Source of the DNA: JALHUF01 sp050014795
Lineage (GTDB): Bacteria; Acidobacteriota; Terriglobia; UBA7540
DNA length: 36,600 bases
Assembly: GCA_050014795.1 (NCBI GenBank)
Contig: JBEKCQ010000023.1
Location: forward strand, 1 to 36,600
Direction: 5' to 3'
This document shows, one piece after another, positions 17,404 to 25,794 of this stretch (positions within the stretch are counted from its first letter, which is position 1; each line of letters starts with the position of its first letter). The notes beneath the pieces are model-generated. The model had not been told where the DNA came from. It ran no database searches and worked only from the letters and a program-made list of their open reading frames with translations. Made by a program: the position numbers and the translations under genes.

Positions 17404-18957
17404 ATGCCTACCAAGCGGCAGATCTTCCAGAGTTCGATGGTCGTGGGATTCTTTTCCCTGCTGGGCGGCCTCACGGGCATCCTGGTGGACACCAGCATCG
17501 CGGCCAAGTTAGGCCTCTCGAGAAGTTCCGACACGTTCTACGTCGCCATTACGGTGCCGTACATCATCACCAACCTGCTCAGCGCCACGGGGCAGTTCTC
17601 GCTGGTCCCCTTTTTCACGGCCTTGGATGCGCGGCATTCCGCCCATGAACTCTGGCGAGGTTTCAGCTACGCGGTCAGCGTTCTTTTCCTGGGTCTGGGC
17701 GGGATTGCGGTGTTGGGCGCCGCCGGGACGCCGTGGCTCATTCGCGGCATCGCTCCCGGGCTAACGCCGCAGCAAATTGAGTTCGCTACCCAGCTCGGCC
17801 GCTGGCTTCTCATCATCATCATTCCCGCTGGAGTGTCGGAGGTCTTCCGATCCTTTCTCCTGAGCCAACGGCGCTTTGCGCTACCCTCGGCTGCCGGCTT
17901 CATCCGTAACGCCACGGTGGTCGCCTGCATCATCCTCGCTTTTCCCCGGTACCGCGAGTTCAGCATCGTGTTGGGCTACTTCGCAGGATACTTGCTGCAG
18001 TTCGTCATCTTGGGAGTGCAGATCCTAATCTCCTTCCCGGCTCGCTATTCCCTGACGCTGGTGGGCAGCGGAGAAGCCTTTCGGAACCTCCGTGGGGCCG
18101 GCACGGTGCAGGTGGGCTCGGCGCTGGCCTGGCAGGGAGTGGTGGTGGTGGAAAGAATTATTGCTTCTTTCCTGCCCCCCGGGACACTGACAGCGTTGAA
18201 CTGGGGCTTCAAGATCATCGCCACCCTGGCGGAGTTGCTGGCGGGCAGCGTGGGCACTGTCGCCCTGCCGGCCCTGGCTAGGGCCGTGGCGCGCCAAGCG
18301 AAGGCGGAAGAGCGGAAGACTTTCCGGGATGCGCTGGAAATCAGCCTGGCGTTGGTTTCTCCCGCGATGGTGTTCTGCTTGCTACTCGACCGCAACATCG
18401 TCCGCCTGGTCTTCGAACGCGGCAACTTCACGCCCGAGGCCACCACGCTGATGTCGACGGTGTTCTTCTACTACAGCCTCAGCTTGTTGCTCTTCTCCTT
18501 CGTCCGCGTGTTGACGTTCTACCTTTTCGCTCGGAAGGAAGCGGGAGTCTTCTTCCGCCTCTGCCTCTTGCTTTACGGCACTAACGTGGCGTTCGACCTG
18601 CTTTACGTCGGCGCGCTGCGCCTGGGGGCCATCGGCATCCCGCTAGGGCTGCTGACTAGCCTGGTTTTGACGTGTGGCTTGGCCTTCCACCGCAACATCG
18701 CGGAACTCAGGCTGGCCCTCGACCGGACGCTTGGAATCTTCACACTCAAGAACCTGTCAGGCTCAGGCCTAGCGGCGGCTGCGGTTTGGGGGTTGAGCAC
18801 TTGGATGGGATCGCCGGCGACCGGCTTGGCCAACTTTGCCTACCTGTGCGTAGCATGCGGCACGGGAAGCCTGGTATTCTTCGCGACCTTGGCCGCCACG
18901 CGCGCTGTTCCCATTTCCCATCTGGCCGCCACCCTCAAGCGCCCCGAGGACGCCTGA
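17404..18957 (+). CDS. MurJ/MviN-family lipid flippase
   Basis: A 517-residue protein with about 14 hydrophobic segments of the MOP superfamily, MurJ/MviN branch. Typical stretches are SKLG-like AAKLGLSRSSDTFYVAITVP at the N-terminus, PFFTALDARHSAHELWRGFSYA and LLLDRNIVRLVFERGNFTPEAT. True MurJ flips lipid II. Inside this cluster, next to an O-antigen ligase and glycosyltransferases, it more likely serves as the flippase (Wzx-equivalent) for the lipid-linked repeat unit. The start ATG has no Shine-Dalgarno sequence because a heptamer array directly precedes it. Confidence 0.85.
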   Translation: MPTKRQIFQSSMVVGFFSLLGGLTGILVDTSIAAKLGLSRSSDTFYVAITVPYIITNLLSATGQFSLVPFFTALDARHSAHELWRGFSYAVSVLFLGLGGIAVLGAAGTPWLIRGIAPGLTPQQIEFATQLGRWLLIIIIPAGVSEVFRSFLLSQRRFALPSAAGFIRNATVVACIILAFPRYREFSIVLGYFAGYLLQFVILGVQILISFPARYSLTLVGSGEAFRNLRGAGTVQVGSALAWQGVVVVERIIASFLPPGTLTALNWGFKIIATLAELLAGSVGTVALPALARAVARQAKAEERKTFRDALEISLALVSPAMVFCLLLDRNIVRLVFERGNFTPEATTLMSTVFFYYSLSLLLFSFVRVLTFYLFARKEAGVFFRLCLLLYGTNVAFDLLYVGALRLGAIGIPLGLLTSLVLTCGLAFHRNIAELRLALDRTLGIFTLKNLSGSGLAAAAVWGLSTWMGSPATGLANFAYLCVACGTGSLVFFATLAATRAVPISHLAATLKRPEDA

Positions 18958-19070
18958 ATCCAGGCCGCATGACCACCCGAGGTTCGCGTGCCGCCTCTCG
19001 GTAAGGAATGCTAGAATGAGGTGGCGGCGATCGTCTCGCGCAGAGAAAACGACCTTCGCCGAATCCGCTC

Positions 19071-19832
19071 ATGTCCACGACCTCCACGGCGCCCGAACGC
19101 GAATCGTGGCTCGCCCGCAACCGCAAGTTGCTGGCGAAGAACCCCCGGCTGTTCTTCCAGAAGCTCGCCACCTGGCTCCGGCCCATGCGCAGGGATTATC
19201 GCCGGCGATGGGATTGCGGCCTGCGCCGCTGGCTGATCCAGTACCACACCGGGATCCTTTTCGACAAGGTCACCTGGATGGGGCTTCCCGCCTGGAAGAA
19301 CGTCCTGGACGCCTGGGTGTATCAAGAAATCGTCCACGAGGTTCGCCCCGAGATCATCATCGAGATCGGAAACGCGCAGGGTGGCAGCACGCTGTACCTG
19401 GCGAACCTGCTGGATCTGGTGGGCCGAGGTGATGTGATCGCCGTGGATATTGACCACTCGCAGTTCCAGGCGCACCATCCACGGATAACCACCGTCACCG
19501 GGGACAGCCTGGCGCCGGAAACTTTGGCGCGCGTGGAAGCGTTGGCGCGCGGCCGCCAAGGCCTGGTGATTCACGACGGCGACCACAGCCGCGAGCACGT
19601 GCTGGCGGATCTCAGGGCCTACGCCGAGTTCGTTCAGGTGGGCGGCTATTTCATTGTGGAGGATACCGTCATCGACCTGTTCCGGGCCGGCGACGGCCTG
19701 GGCAGCGTCAACGGACCCTTGGGCGCGGTCGAGCAGTTCGTGCGGGATGATCCGCGCTTCCAGATCGACACCGGGCGCGAAGCCTTTGTGCTGACCTTCA
19801 ACCCCCGCGGCTACTTGAAGCGCGTGGGATGA
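19071..19832 (+). CDS. CmcI-like (cephalosporin hydroxylase family) methyltransferase
   Basis: A 253-residue protein with a Rossmann-type SAM-binding motif (IIIEIGNAQGGSTLYLANLLD) and the CmcI-family sequence VIAVDIDH, GDSLAPETL and LVIHDGDHSREHVLADL, ending in FIVEDTVIDLF. Many members in surface-polysaccharide clusters are thought to O-methylate sugars; the specific substrate is not visible. The N-terminal ~60 residues (basic, WLRPMRRDYRRRWD) are probably an extension of the core. It is separated from the flippase by 113 bp and followed by a large heptamer array. Confidence 0.78.
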   Translation: MSTTSTAPERESWLARNRKLLAKNPRLFFQKLATWLRPMRRDYRRRWDCGLRRWLIQYHTGILFDKVTWMGLPAWKNVLDAWVYQEIVHEVRPEIIIEIGNAQGGSTLYLANLLDLVGRGDVIAVDIDHSQFQAHHPRITTVTGDSLAPETLARVEALARGRQGLVIHDGDHSREHVLADLRAYAEFVQVGGYFIVEDTVIDLFRAGDGLGSVNGPLGAVEQFVRDDPRFQIDTGREAFVLTFNPRGYLKRVG

Positions 19833-19863
19833 AGAACCGTGACCAGAGACAAGTGGCGAGGAA

Positions 19864-20077
19864 GGAGTCAGAAGACAGGAGTCAGAATTCAGAATACGGA
19901 AGTCAGATTGGTGAAGCTAGCAAGGTTCAGGGCGGAGGAGAAAACACGGAACCCGACGGCGCGCCTTCTTCATCCTGACTTCTGGCTTCGGTGTCCTGAA
20001 TTCTTCCTCGTCACTCGTCAGTCGTCACCGCTCTTTTCCGGACTCGTCACTTGTCACCTATCACTAATCACTGTTCT
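19864..20077 (+). repeat. Largest heptamer repeat pair, running into the next gene's start
   Basis: The left array runs 19864-19912 with seven units (GGAGTCA, GAAGACA, GGAGTCA, GAATTCA and variants). The right array holds fifteen consecutive 7-nt units in a single phase from 19973 to 20077 (TCCTGAC, TTCTGGC, ... TCGTCAC, TCGTCAG, TCGTCAC, ... CTTGTCA, CCTATCA, CTAATCA). The arms are partly complementary (GGAGTCAG with CTGACTTC-like units). The TTG used as the start of the downstream glycosyltransferase lies inside the right array. Confidence 0.85.
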
Positions 20078-21049
20078 TACCGCGTCCTCGTGGTCACCAA
20101 CCTCTGGCCTACCAAAGCGGACCCCAGCTACGGCGCGTTTGTCCACGACCAGATGGAATCGCTCCGGCCGCTGGGTGTCGAATTCGACGTCTTATTCATC
20201 AACGGACGGGAATCGCGGTGGAACTATGCCCGCGCTATCGGGCAAATGCGGCGTATGCTCCGCGCCCGACCGTACGACCTGATTCACGCGCATTTCGGCT
20301 TATCCGGCTGGATCGCCCGATGTCAGTTGCGGGTGCCAGTGGTGGTCACCTTTCACGGTGACGACGTCTTAGGTCAGTTCAAGCGCAGCGGCGGCATTAC
20401 GCTCCTCGGGCGGTTCTTTCAGGTTTCAAGTTTTCTCCTGGCGCGTATGGTGTCTGCCACCATTGTCCAGAGCCGTCAGATGAAATCCAGACTTCGGTTA
20501 GGCTCTGCGGCCATCATTCCCTGCGGGGTGGACCTTGACCTCTTCCAGCCCCTGGACCAGGCGGAGGCGCGACGGGCCTTGGGACTCGACCCGCACAAGA
20601 AGTACGTGCTGTTTCCCTACGACCCTGGGGTGGCACGCAAGCGCTATGACGTGATCGCGGCCGCGGTGGCCCGCGCGCGTGAATTCATCCCCGACCTTGA
20701 GATCCTCCAAGTTCACGGTGTGCCCCACACTCGCTTGCCGCTTTATATGAACGCCGCCGATGTGCTGGTCCTCGCTTCGCTCGCCGAAGGCTCGCCCGTC
20801 GCAGTCAAAGAGGCCATGGCCACAAATCTGCCGGTGGTTACCGTCGATGTGGGCGACACGCGCGACCTCGTTGGGCCGATCGAAGGCTGCTACCTTGTGC
20901 GCCGCGATGCGCAGGAGATCGCCACCCAGATTGTGGAGGTGTGCCGGCGCGGGACGCGCACGCGCGGCCGCGACTGGATTGCGCGGCTGTCGATGGAGAA
21001 GGTGGCCCAACAGATTGTGGAGCTATACTCCGCAGTGGCGCCCCACTAG
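20051..21049 (+). CDS. Glycosyltransferase family 4 (GT-B fold)
   Basis: A protein of up to 332 residues with the layout of GT4 retaining enzymes: N-terminal YRVLVVTNLWPTKADPSYGAFVHDQ, acceptor-side DLIHAHFGLSGW and VVVTFHGDDVLG, donor-side ADVLVLASLAEGSPVAVKEAMATNLPVV with the E-x7-E motif. It would add one sugar to the lipid-linked repeat unit on the cytoplasmic face. The start is uncertain. The only upstream in-frame initiator that covers the conserved beta-strand RVLVVTN is the TTG at 20051, inside a heptamer array, and there is no Shine-Dalgarno sequence. The first nine residues may therefore be repeat-derived. Confidence 0.87.
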   Translation: MSPITNHCSYRVLVVTNLWPTKADPSYGAFVHDQMESLRPLGVEFDVLFINGRESRWNYARAIGQMRRMLRARPYDLIHAHFGLSGWIARCQLRVPVVVTFHGDDVLGQFKRSGGITLLGRFFQVSSFLLARMVSATIVQSRQMKSRLRLGSAAIIPCGVDLDLFQPLDQAEARRALGLDPHKKYVLFPYDPGVARKRYDVIAAAVARAREFIPDLEILQVHGVPHTRLPLYMNAADVLVLASLAEGSPVAVKEAMATNLPVVTVDVGDTRDLVGPIEGCYLVRRDAQEIATQIVEVCRRGTRTRGRDWIARLSMEKVAQQIVELYSAVAPH

Positions 21050-21421
21050 GCGAAGCTCCTCCAGGCTGGCCATGAGGCGGGCAATGCCCTCTCAATGATT
21101 TTCCCCTCTCCGCCTATCCAAATACCCCCAAAGAGGTTAGACCCTGCCCATGCTGCAAGCTTGGAAGTACCTCTGTGAGCCGCTGAATCCTTTCCTGCGG
21201 AGGACCAAGCATGCGAGCGTCCGCCTTGCAGAAGATTTCATCTTTCCTCTTCTTCGCGCTATTTCCCACCACAAATCTCGCCACTTTCGATTAAACTCAG
21301 CGCTCGGATAGCGGGGGGAAGCCACCCGCTCTTTCGCGGCGGTTTTTCACAGGGGAGCACCTTTAGGCTGCTCCCGCCGTAACCTGAACGGGAGGGCCGC
21401 AAAAGTCCTCCCTTGCACTCC
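21050..21421. other. 372-bp spacer without a recognisable gene
   Basis: No convincing coding frame was found here. The only minus-strand frame (21137-21325) has no recognisable family features. The spacer contains a weak stem followed by five T residues near 21328-21347 and the small dispersed hairpin at 21353-21375. It breaks the otherwise tightly packed polysaccharide cluster. Confidence 0.5.
21353..21375. repeat. Short dispersed hairpin, copy 2
   Basis: GGGAGCA (21353-21359) and TGCTCCC (21369-21375) form a perfect stem. The loop shares CCTT with copy 1 at 8510-8532. It lies 46 bp before the start of the downstream gene. Confidence 0.6.
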
Positions 21422-22552
21422 ATGCCCACACGCGACGAACTCTTCCGCGCCGCTGAACGACTGCACGCGCACCTGCTGCGTCACCATTATGAGCACGGTT
21501 TGTTGCGCGGCCCCGATGCCGGAGTCCGCTTCAATCTGCGGGCCTGGCGATTCCTGAAGAGCGCGCTGGACTTCGTTCCCTGGCGAGACAACTACGTCTT
21601 CATGCAAACGCAAGGTTACTGGATCCTGGCCAACTGGATGCTCCACGAAGCGACCGGCGAGCGCCGTTACGGAGAAGTCGCAATTCAGACCACGGAGGCA
21701 ACGCGCGCCAGCCAACACCCGGAGGGCTTCTGGACCTACCCTTTGCCGGAACGCCGACACCTGATCGCTACCATCGAGGGCGACTGGGGCGCCATCGGGT
21801 TGCTGGCGTCTTATGCGCGGGAAGCACGCGCAGAGTTTCTGGCTGGCGCCGTCCGCTGGTACGATTTTCTGGTGACCCGCATCGGTTTTCAGGATCACGC
21901 GCGCGGGAAAGCAATTAACTACTTCGACCGACCGCGCGGGAAGGTGCCAAACAATTCCACCGCCAGCGCCTGGTTTTTTCTTCGCTTGTGGAAAGCTGCT
22001 GGTGACAGCCGCTTCCTCGAGCCCGTTAATCCGCTGCTTGGTTTTGTAGCCGCGGTTCAGCTCCCCTCAGGCGAGTTGCCCTACGTCGTCGAGAGTCCCT
22101 TCGAATCTCGGCGTGAGCACTACCTCTGCTTTCAGTACAACGCATTTCAATTTCTAAACCTGGCCGGGGCAGCAGCCCTCGGGCCCGGAGCGCGGGCGCG
22201 TCCCATACTTACCGGTCTTGCCCGTTTTCTCGCTAAAGGCGTCCTGCCCGGCGGCGCGAGCGCTGCGGATTGCCAGCGCGCCAGACCCGAGGTGGACTAT
22301 TACACTGCCGTGTTGGCCGCGGCATTATCTGAGGCTGCCAAACTGGGGCTGGTGGAATCGGGCGCGCTGAGCGACCGCTGCTATGCTCGCCTGCTCGAGC
22401 GCCAGAGGCCCGACGGCAGCTTCCTCTACTCAACGGGTGATTACGGATTCCTGCGCGACACTCGCTCCTATCCCCGCGCGCAGGCAATGACGCTGTATCA
22501 TTTGCTGTATCCCTATTGTGGTAACGGATTTGAGACTCAAGTCAAAAGTTGA
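21422..22552 (+). CDS. Alpha/alpha-toroid-like protein of the polysaccharide cluster
   Basis: A 376-residue soluble protein from the ATG at 21422 (a TTG at 21413 is also in frame). Repeated helical segments rich in Trp and Tyr (MQTQGYWILANWMLHEATGERRY, ASAWFFLRLWKAAGDSRF, YYTAVLAAALSEAAKLG, QRPDGSFLYSTGDYGFLRD) resemble six-hairpin/toroid folds seen in glycosidases, lyases and VpsJ-type exopolysaccharide proteins. There is no signal peptide. I do not recognise a specific family or catalytic residues. Its place between two glycosyltransferase genes suggests a role in polysaccharide assembly or modification. The last residues (ETQVKS) and the TGA at 22550-22552 come from the left arm of a heptamer array. 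Confidence 0.7.
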   Translation: MPTRDELFRAAERLHAHLLRHHYEHGLLRGPDAGVRFNLRAWRFLKSALDFVPWRDNYVFMQTQGYWILANWMLHEATGERRYGEVAIQTTEATRASQHPEGFWTYPLPERRHLIATIEGDWGAIGLLASYAREARAEFLAGAVRWYDFLVTRIGFQDHARGKAINYFDRPRGKVPNNSTASAWFFLRLWKAAGDSRFLEPVNPLLGFVAAVQLPSGELPYVVESPFESRREHYLCFQYNAFQFLNLAGAAALGPGARARPILTGLARFLAKGVLPGGASAADCQRARPEVDYYTAVLAAALSEAAKLGLVESGALSDRCYARLLERQRPDGSFLYSTGDYGFLRDTRSYPRAQAMTLYHLLYPYCGNGFETQVKS

Positions 22553-22616
22553 CAGTTGACAGTCCAAAGCCACTACTTGGTCCTTACTTTCAACTCTTGA
22601 CTTTCGACCTTTCCCA
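22534..22616 (+). repeat. Heptamer repeat pair at the toroid/asnB junction
   Basis: Left units GACTCAA, GTCAAAA, GTTGACA, GTTGACA, GTCCAAA (22534-22568); right units CCTTACT, TTCAACT, CTTGACT, TTCGACC, TTTCCCA (22582-22616). Positions 22540-22552 pair with 22590-22602 at 12 of 13 positions. The TGA of the upstream gene lies in the left arm. The ATG of asnB follows the right arm by two bases. Confidence 0.85.
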
Positions 22617-22618
22617 GC

Positions 22619-24481
22619 ATGTGCGGCATCTGCGGAATGTACAATTTCGGAACGTCCGCGCCGGCGGACCGTACCGCGCTGCAACGCGCCGCCGACGCGA
22701 TGGTCCATCGGGGGCCGGACGACGAGGGTTTCTACGTCAACGGCGAGTTGGGTCTGGGCAATCGCCGTCTGAGCATCATTGACCTCCCGGGCGGCCACCA
22801 GCCGATCTCGAACGAGGACGAAACCGTCTGGGTTACGTTCAACGGCGAGATCTACAACTACCAGGAACTTCGTCCGGAACTCGAGGCGCGCGGCCACCGA
22901 TTCCGTACCGACAGCGACACGGAAACCCTCGTTCATCTTTACGAAGAGTACGGCCTCGGCTGTCTCGAAGCCTTGCGTGGAATGTTCGCCTTTGCCCTGT
23001 GGGACGCTCGCCGGAGACGCTTGCTGGTGGCCCGTGACCGCCTGGGTATCAAGCCGCTTTTCTATCGCCTGGAGCCGGGCCGGCTCCTCTTCGCCTCGGA
23101 GTTGCGGGCACTGCGCGAACTGGTTGGCCAGCCGCTCGAAATCGAGCCTCAGTCGGTCTACGACTTCTTCGGATTCCGCTACATTCCCGCACCTCATACG
23201 TTTTATCGCGGCGTCGAGAAACTCCTTCCCGGTCATTTCCTGACCGTGGACGCCCGGGGCGCACGCGTCGAGCCGTACTGGGATGTTCCCCCGGAGGAAG
23301 AGACCTCGCGCACGGCGGAAGACTTTGCGGAAGAGGTGATCGAACAGCTTCGCGAGTCGATCCGGTTGCGGCTGATTGCCGACGTGCCCCTGGGCGTGTT
23401 CTTGAGCGGCGGCACCGATTCGAGCGCGGTGGTGGCGTTCATGGCGGCCCTGGGCGCGCGGCCGCTGCGGACTTTTTCGGTGGGCTTCGAGGAACCCGAA
23501 TACAGCGAGTTGCCTTTCGCCCGGCGGATTGCCCAGCGCTTCTCCACTGAACATCACGAGTTGGTGGTTCATCCGCAGGACATGGCTGAGGAGTTGGCGC
23601 GCCTGGTGGCGTTCCGCGACGAGCCTGTCGCTGAGCCCACCGATGTGGCGCTCTATCGTATGGCGCGCCTGGCCTCCGAGCAGGTGAAAGTGGTGTTGGC
23701 CGGGGAAGGCGGCGACGAGCTTTTCGCCGGCTATCCCAAGTACGCTGCCGATCGCTTGGCGGGGCTCGTGTCGGCTCTGCCCCAGGAGATGACCCGCGCC
23801 ATTGCCCGCTGGCTCCCCTATCGCCAGCGGCGCGCCAAGCTCGCCCTCGAGGCGCTCTCCATTCGTGACGAAGCGGAACGCTCCGTGACGTGGTTTGCTT
23901 CGTTCTCGCGGGAGGAACGGGAGGCCCTCTTCGCGCCAGAATTCCTCCGGGGGGTGGACGTCGCTCACCCGGCTCGCATCTTTGAGCAGTACCTGGAAAA
24001 GGTCCGCGACCGCTCGCCGCTGAAGCGCATGCTCTACGCCGATTTGAAGATCTGGCTGCCCGACAACCTCCTGCTGCGCGGCGACCAGATGACCATGGCC
24101 GCCAGCATTGAAGAGCGCGTGCCCTTCCTCGACCACAAGCTGGTCGAACTGGCCGCGCGCATCCCCAGCCGGATGCTCACCCGGGGATTCAAGACTAAGG
24201 TGCTGCTGCGTCAGGCGCTGCGGCCCTACCTGCCGCCCGAAACGCTCCGGCGGCGCAAAGTGGGATTCACCGTGCCGATCGGCCCCTGGTTTAGGAAATC
24301 GCTCAAATCCATGGTGGCGGATCTGGTGCTCGCGCCGGAGGCGCAAGCGCGCGGCTACTTCAATCGGGAAGCAATGGAGCGCTTCGTGCGCGAGCACTTC
24401 GATGGTATCCGCGATCGGCAGAAGCAGCTCTGGGCGCTGGTGAATTTTGAGTTGTGGTGTCGGTCGAAAGTCGACAGTTGA
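22619..24481 (+). CDS. asnB: Asparagine synthase (glutamine-hydrolysing)-type amidotransferase
   Basis: A 620-residue protein with the N-terminal nucleophile Cys2 (MCGICGMYNFG) of class II glutaminase domains, and the glutaminase motifs RGPDDEGF, RRLSIIDL and FNGEIYNY. The C-terminal ATP-pyrophosphatase domain has FLSGGTDSS (S263-S269) and GEGGDELFAGYPKY. Glutamine-derived ammonia would be used to amidate a carboxylate. Copies in exopolysaccharide clusters (including those linked to exosortase systems) are thought to amidate a sugar acid or another cluster product rather than make asparagine. Which applies here is inference. It lies between heptamer arrays; the stop TGA at 24479-24481 is inside the left arm of the next array. 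Confidence 0.9.
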   Translation: MCGICGMYNFGTSAPADRTALQRAADAMVHRGPDDEGFYVNGELGLGNRRLSIIDLPGGHQPISNEDETVWVTFNGEIYNYQELRPELEARGHRFRTDSDTETLVHLYEEYGLGCLEALRGMFAFALWDARRRRLLVARDRLGIKPLFYRLEPGRLLFASELRALRELVGQPLEIEPQSVYDFFGFRYIPAPHTFYRGVEKLLPGHFLTVDARGARVEPYWDVPPEEETSRTAEDFAEEVIEQLRESIRLRLIADVPLGVFLSGGTDSSAVVAFMAALGARPLRTFSVGFEEPEYSELPFARRIAQRFSTEHHELVVHPQDMAEELARLVAFRDEPVAEPTDVALYRMARLASEQVKVVLAGEGGDELFAGYPKYAADRLAGLVSALPQEMTRAIARWLPYRQRRAKLALEALSIRDEAERSVTWFASFSREEREALFAPEFLRGVDVAHPARIFEQYLEKVRDRSPLKRMLYADLKIWLPDNLLLRGDQMTMAASIEERVPFLDHKLVELAARIPSRMLTRGFKTKVLLRQALRPYLPPETLRRRKVGFTVPIGPWFRKSLKSMVADLVLAPEAQARGYFNREAMERFVREHFDGIRDRQKQLWALVNFELWCRSKVDS

Positions 24482-24537
24482 GAGTCAAAGGTAAGAACAG
24501 ATCCCTGACTGCCAACTGTTGACTGTCGACTGTCGGC
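24462..24537 (+). repeat. Heptamer repeat pair at the asnB/glycosyltransferase junction
   Basis: Left units GGTCGAA, AGTCGAC, AGTTGAG, AGTCAAA, GGTAAGA (24462-24496); right units CCCTGAC, TGCCAAC, TGTTGAC, TGTCGAC, TGTCGGC (24503-24537). AGTCGACAGT (24469-24478) and ACTGTCGACT (24522-24531) form a perfect 10-bp stem. The left arm encodes the asnB C-terminus SKVDS and its stop. Confidence 0.88.
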
Positions 24538-24550
24538 TCGCTCGAAAAAC

Positions 24551-25741
24551 ATGCTCTCAGGACCCATCTCGGTCTGCATCATCGTGGAAAACCTGCCCGT
24601 GCCCTTCGACCGGCGCGTCTGGCAGGAAGCGCGCGCCTTGTGCGAGGCGGGCTACCGGGTCTCCGTCATCTGCCCCAAGGGTCGCGGCTTCGACCAGAGC
24701 CGCGAGACGCGTGAAGGCATTGAGATCTATCGGCACCGGATCTGGGAGGCATCAGGGTCGCTCGGATACCTGCTTGAGTACGCCTGGGCACTCCTGGCCG
24801 AATTCTATCTGGCGCTGAAGGTGTACGCGCGCACCCGGTTCCGCATCCTGCACGCCTGCAATCCGCCAGACACCATCTTCCTCATTGGTCTATTCTTCGA
24901 GCTCTTCGGGGTGCGCTTCATCTTTGACCACCACGACTTGAACCCCGAACTGTACGAGGCCAAGTTCGGCAAGCGCGGCTTCTTCTACCGGCTGGTGTGC
25001 CTCGCCGAACGCCTGACGTTTCGCACCGCCGACGTTTCCCTTGCCACCAACAAGTCTTACCGCGAAGTCGCGCTCACCCGCGGCCGCATGCGGCCCGAGC
25101 ATGTCTTTGTGGTACGAAGTTGCCCCGACCTCAACCAGATTCGCTACGGCCCGCCGCGACCCGAACTGAAGGAAGGCAAGGCTTTCCTGGTCCTTTACGT
25201 GGGCGTCATGGGGCCGCAGGATGGACTCGACCTACTGCTGGAATCGATCGAGCACATCGTGAAGCGGCAGAACCGTCAGGACATGCTGTTCGTCCTGGTC
25301 GGCGGCGGGACGGAGCTTTCTCGCCTCCAAGCCTTGGCCGCTCAGAGAGGCCTGGATGCCTTCGTCAAATTCACGGGACGCATTCCCGACGACGAACTGG
25401 CCGCGTACCTTTCCACTGCGGACGTCTGCGTGGCGCCTGATCCCAAGAACCCCATGAACGACAAGTCCACGATGAACAAGATTCTCGAGTACATGGCCTA
25501 CGCGCGGCCCGTCGTGCTGTTTGATTTGACCGAAGGCCGCCGCTCCGCCGGCGACGCCGCCCTCTACGCCCGCCCCAACGACCCCGCCGACTTCGCCGAA
25601 CAGATCGCCAAGCTGCTCGATTCCGAACCGCTGCGCCGCCAACTTGGCGAGATCGGCCGCCAGCGCATCACGCGAAGCCTGAACTGGGAAATCGAAAAGA
25701 AAGCGCTGCTTGAAGCTTACAGAACCGTGCTGGTTCTGTAG
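24551..25741 (+). CDS. Glycosyltransferase family 4
   Basis: A 396-residue GT-B protein. The N-terminal domain opens ISVCIIVENLPVPFDRRVWQEARAL and has FILH-like RILHACNPPDTIFLIGLFFELFGVRFIFDHHDLNPELY. The C-terminal donor domain contains VLYVGVMGPQDGLDLLLESI, VGGGTELSRLQALA and DPKNPMNDKSTMNKILEYMAYARPVV. This sub-branch is common in Acidobacteriota and proteobacterial polysaccharide clusters (WbuB-like). It probably adds a sugar to the lipid-linked intermediate. The ATG follows the heptamer array by 13 nt without a Shine-Dalgarno sequence. It converges on the sugar-transferase gene. Confidence 0.88.
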   Translation: MLSGPISVCIIVENLPVPFDRRVWQEARALCEAGYRVSVICPKGRGFDQSRETREGIEIYRHRIWEASGSLGYLLEYAWALLAEFYLALKVYARTRFRILHACNPPDTIFLIGLFFELFGVRFIFDHHDLNPELYEAKFGKRGFFYRLVCLAERLTFRTADVSLATNKSYREVALTRGRMRPEHVFVVRSCPDLNQIRYGPPRPELKEGKAFLVLYVGVMGPQDGLDLLLESIEHIVKRQNRQDMLFVLVGGGTELSRLQALAAQRGLDAFVKFTGRIPDDELAAYLSTADVCVAPDPKNPMNDKSTMNKILEYMAYARPVVLFDLTEGRRSAGDAALYARPNDPADFAEQIAKLLDSEPLRRQLGEIGRQRITRSLNWEIEKKALLEAYRTVLVL

Positions 25742-25750
25742 CCACGGTCT

Positions 25751-25776
25751 ATGACCACCGGTCGGCAGTGGTGGCA
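25751..25776. terminator. Stem-loop between convergent polysaccharide genes
   Basis: ATG-CCACC pairs with GGTGG-CAT, with a one-base bulge, around the loop GGTCGGCAGT-like centre in the 53-bp gap between the convergent glycosyltransferase and sugar-transferase genes. There is no T-tract on either strand, so a terminator role is only suggested by position. Confidence 0.3.
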
Positions 25777-25794
25777 TTCAGCCGCCGCTGCAAT

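Noticed and set aside
22430..24397. 655-codon minus-strand open frame opposite asnB
   Set aside because: The sense strand encodes a full amidotransferase with all motifs; the antisense frame has none.
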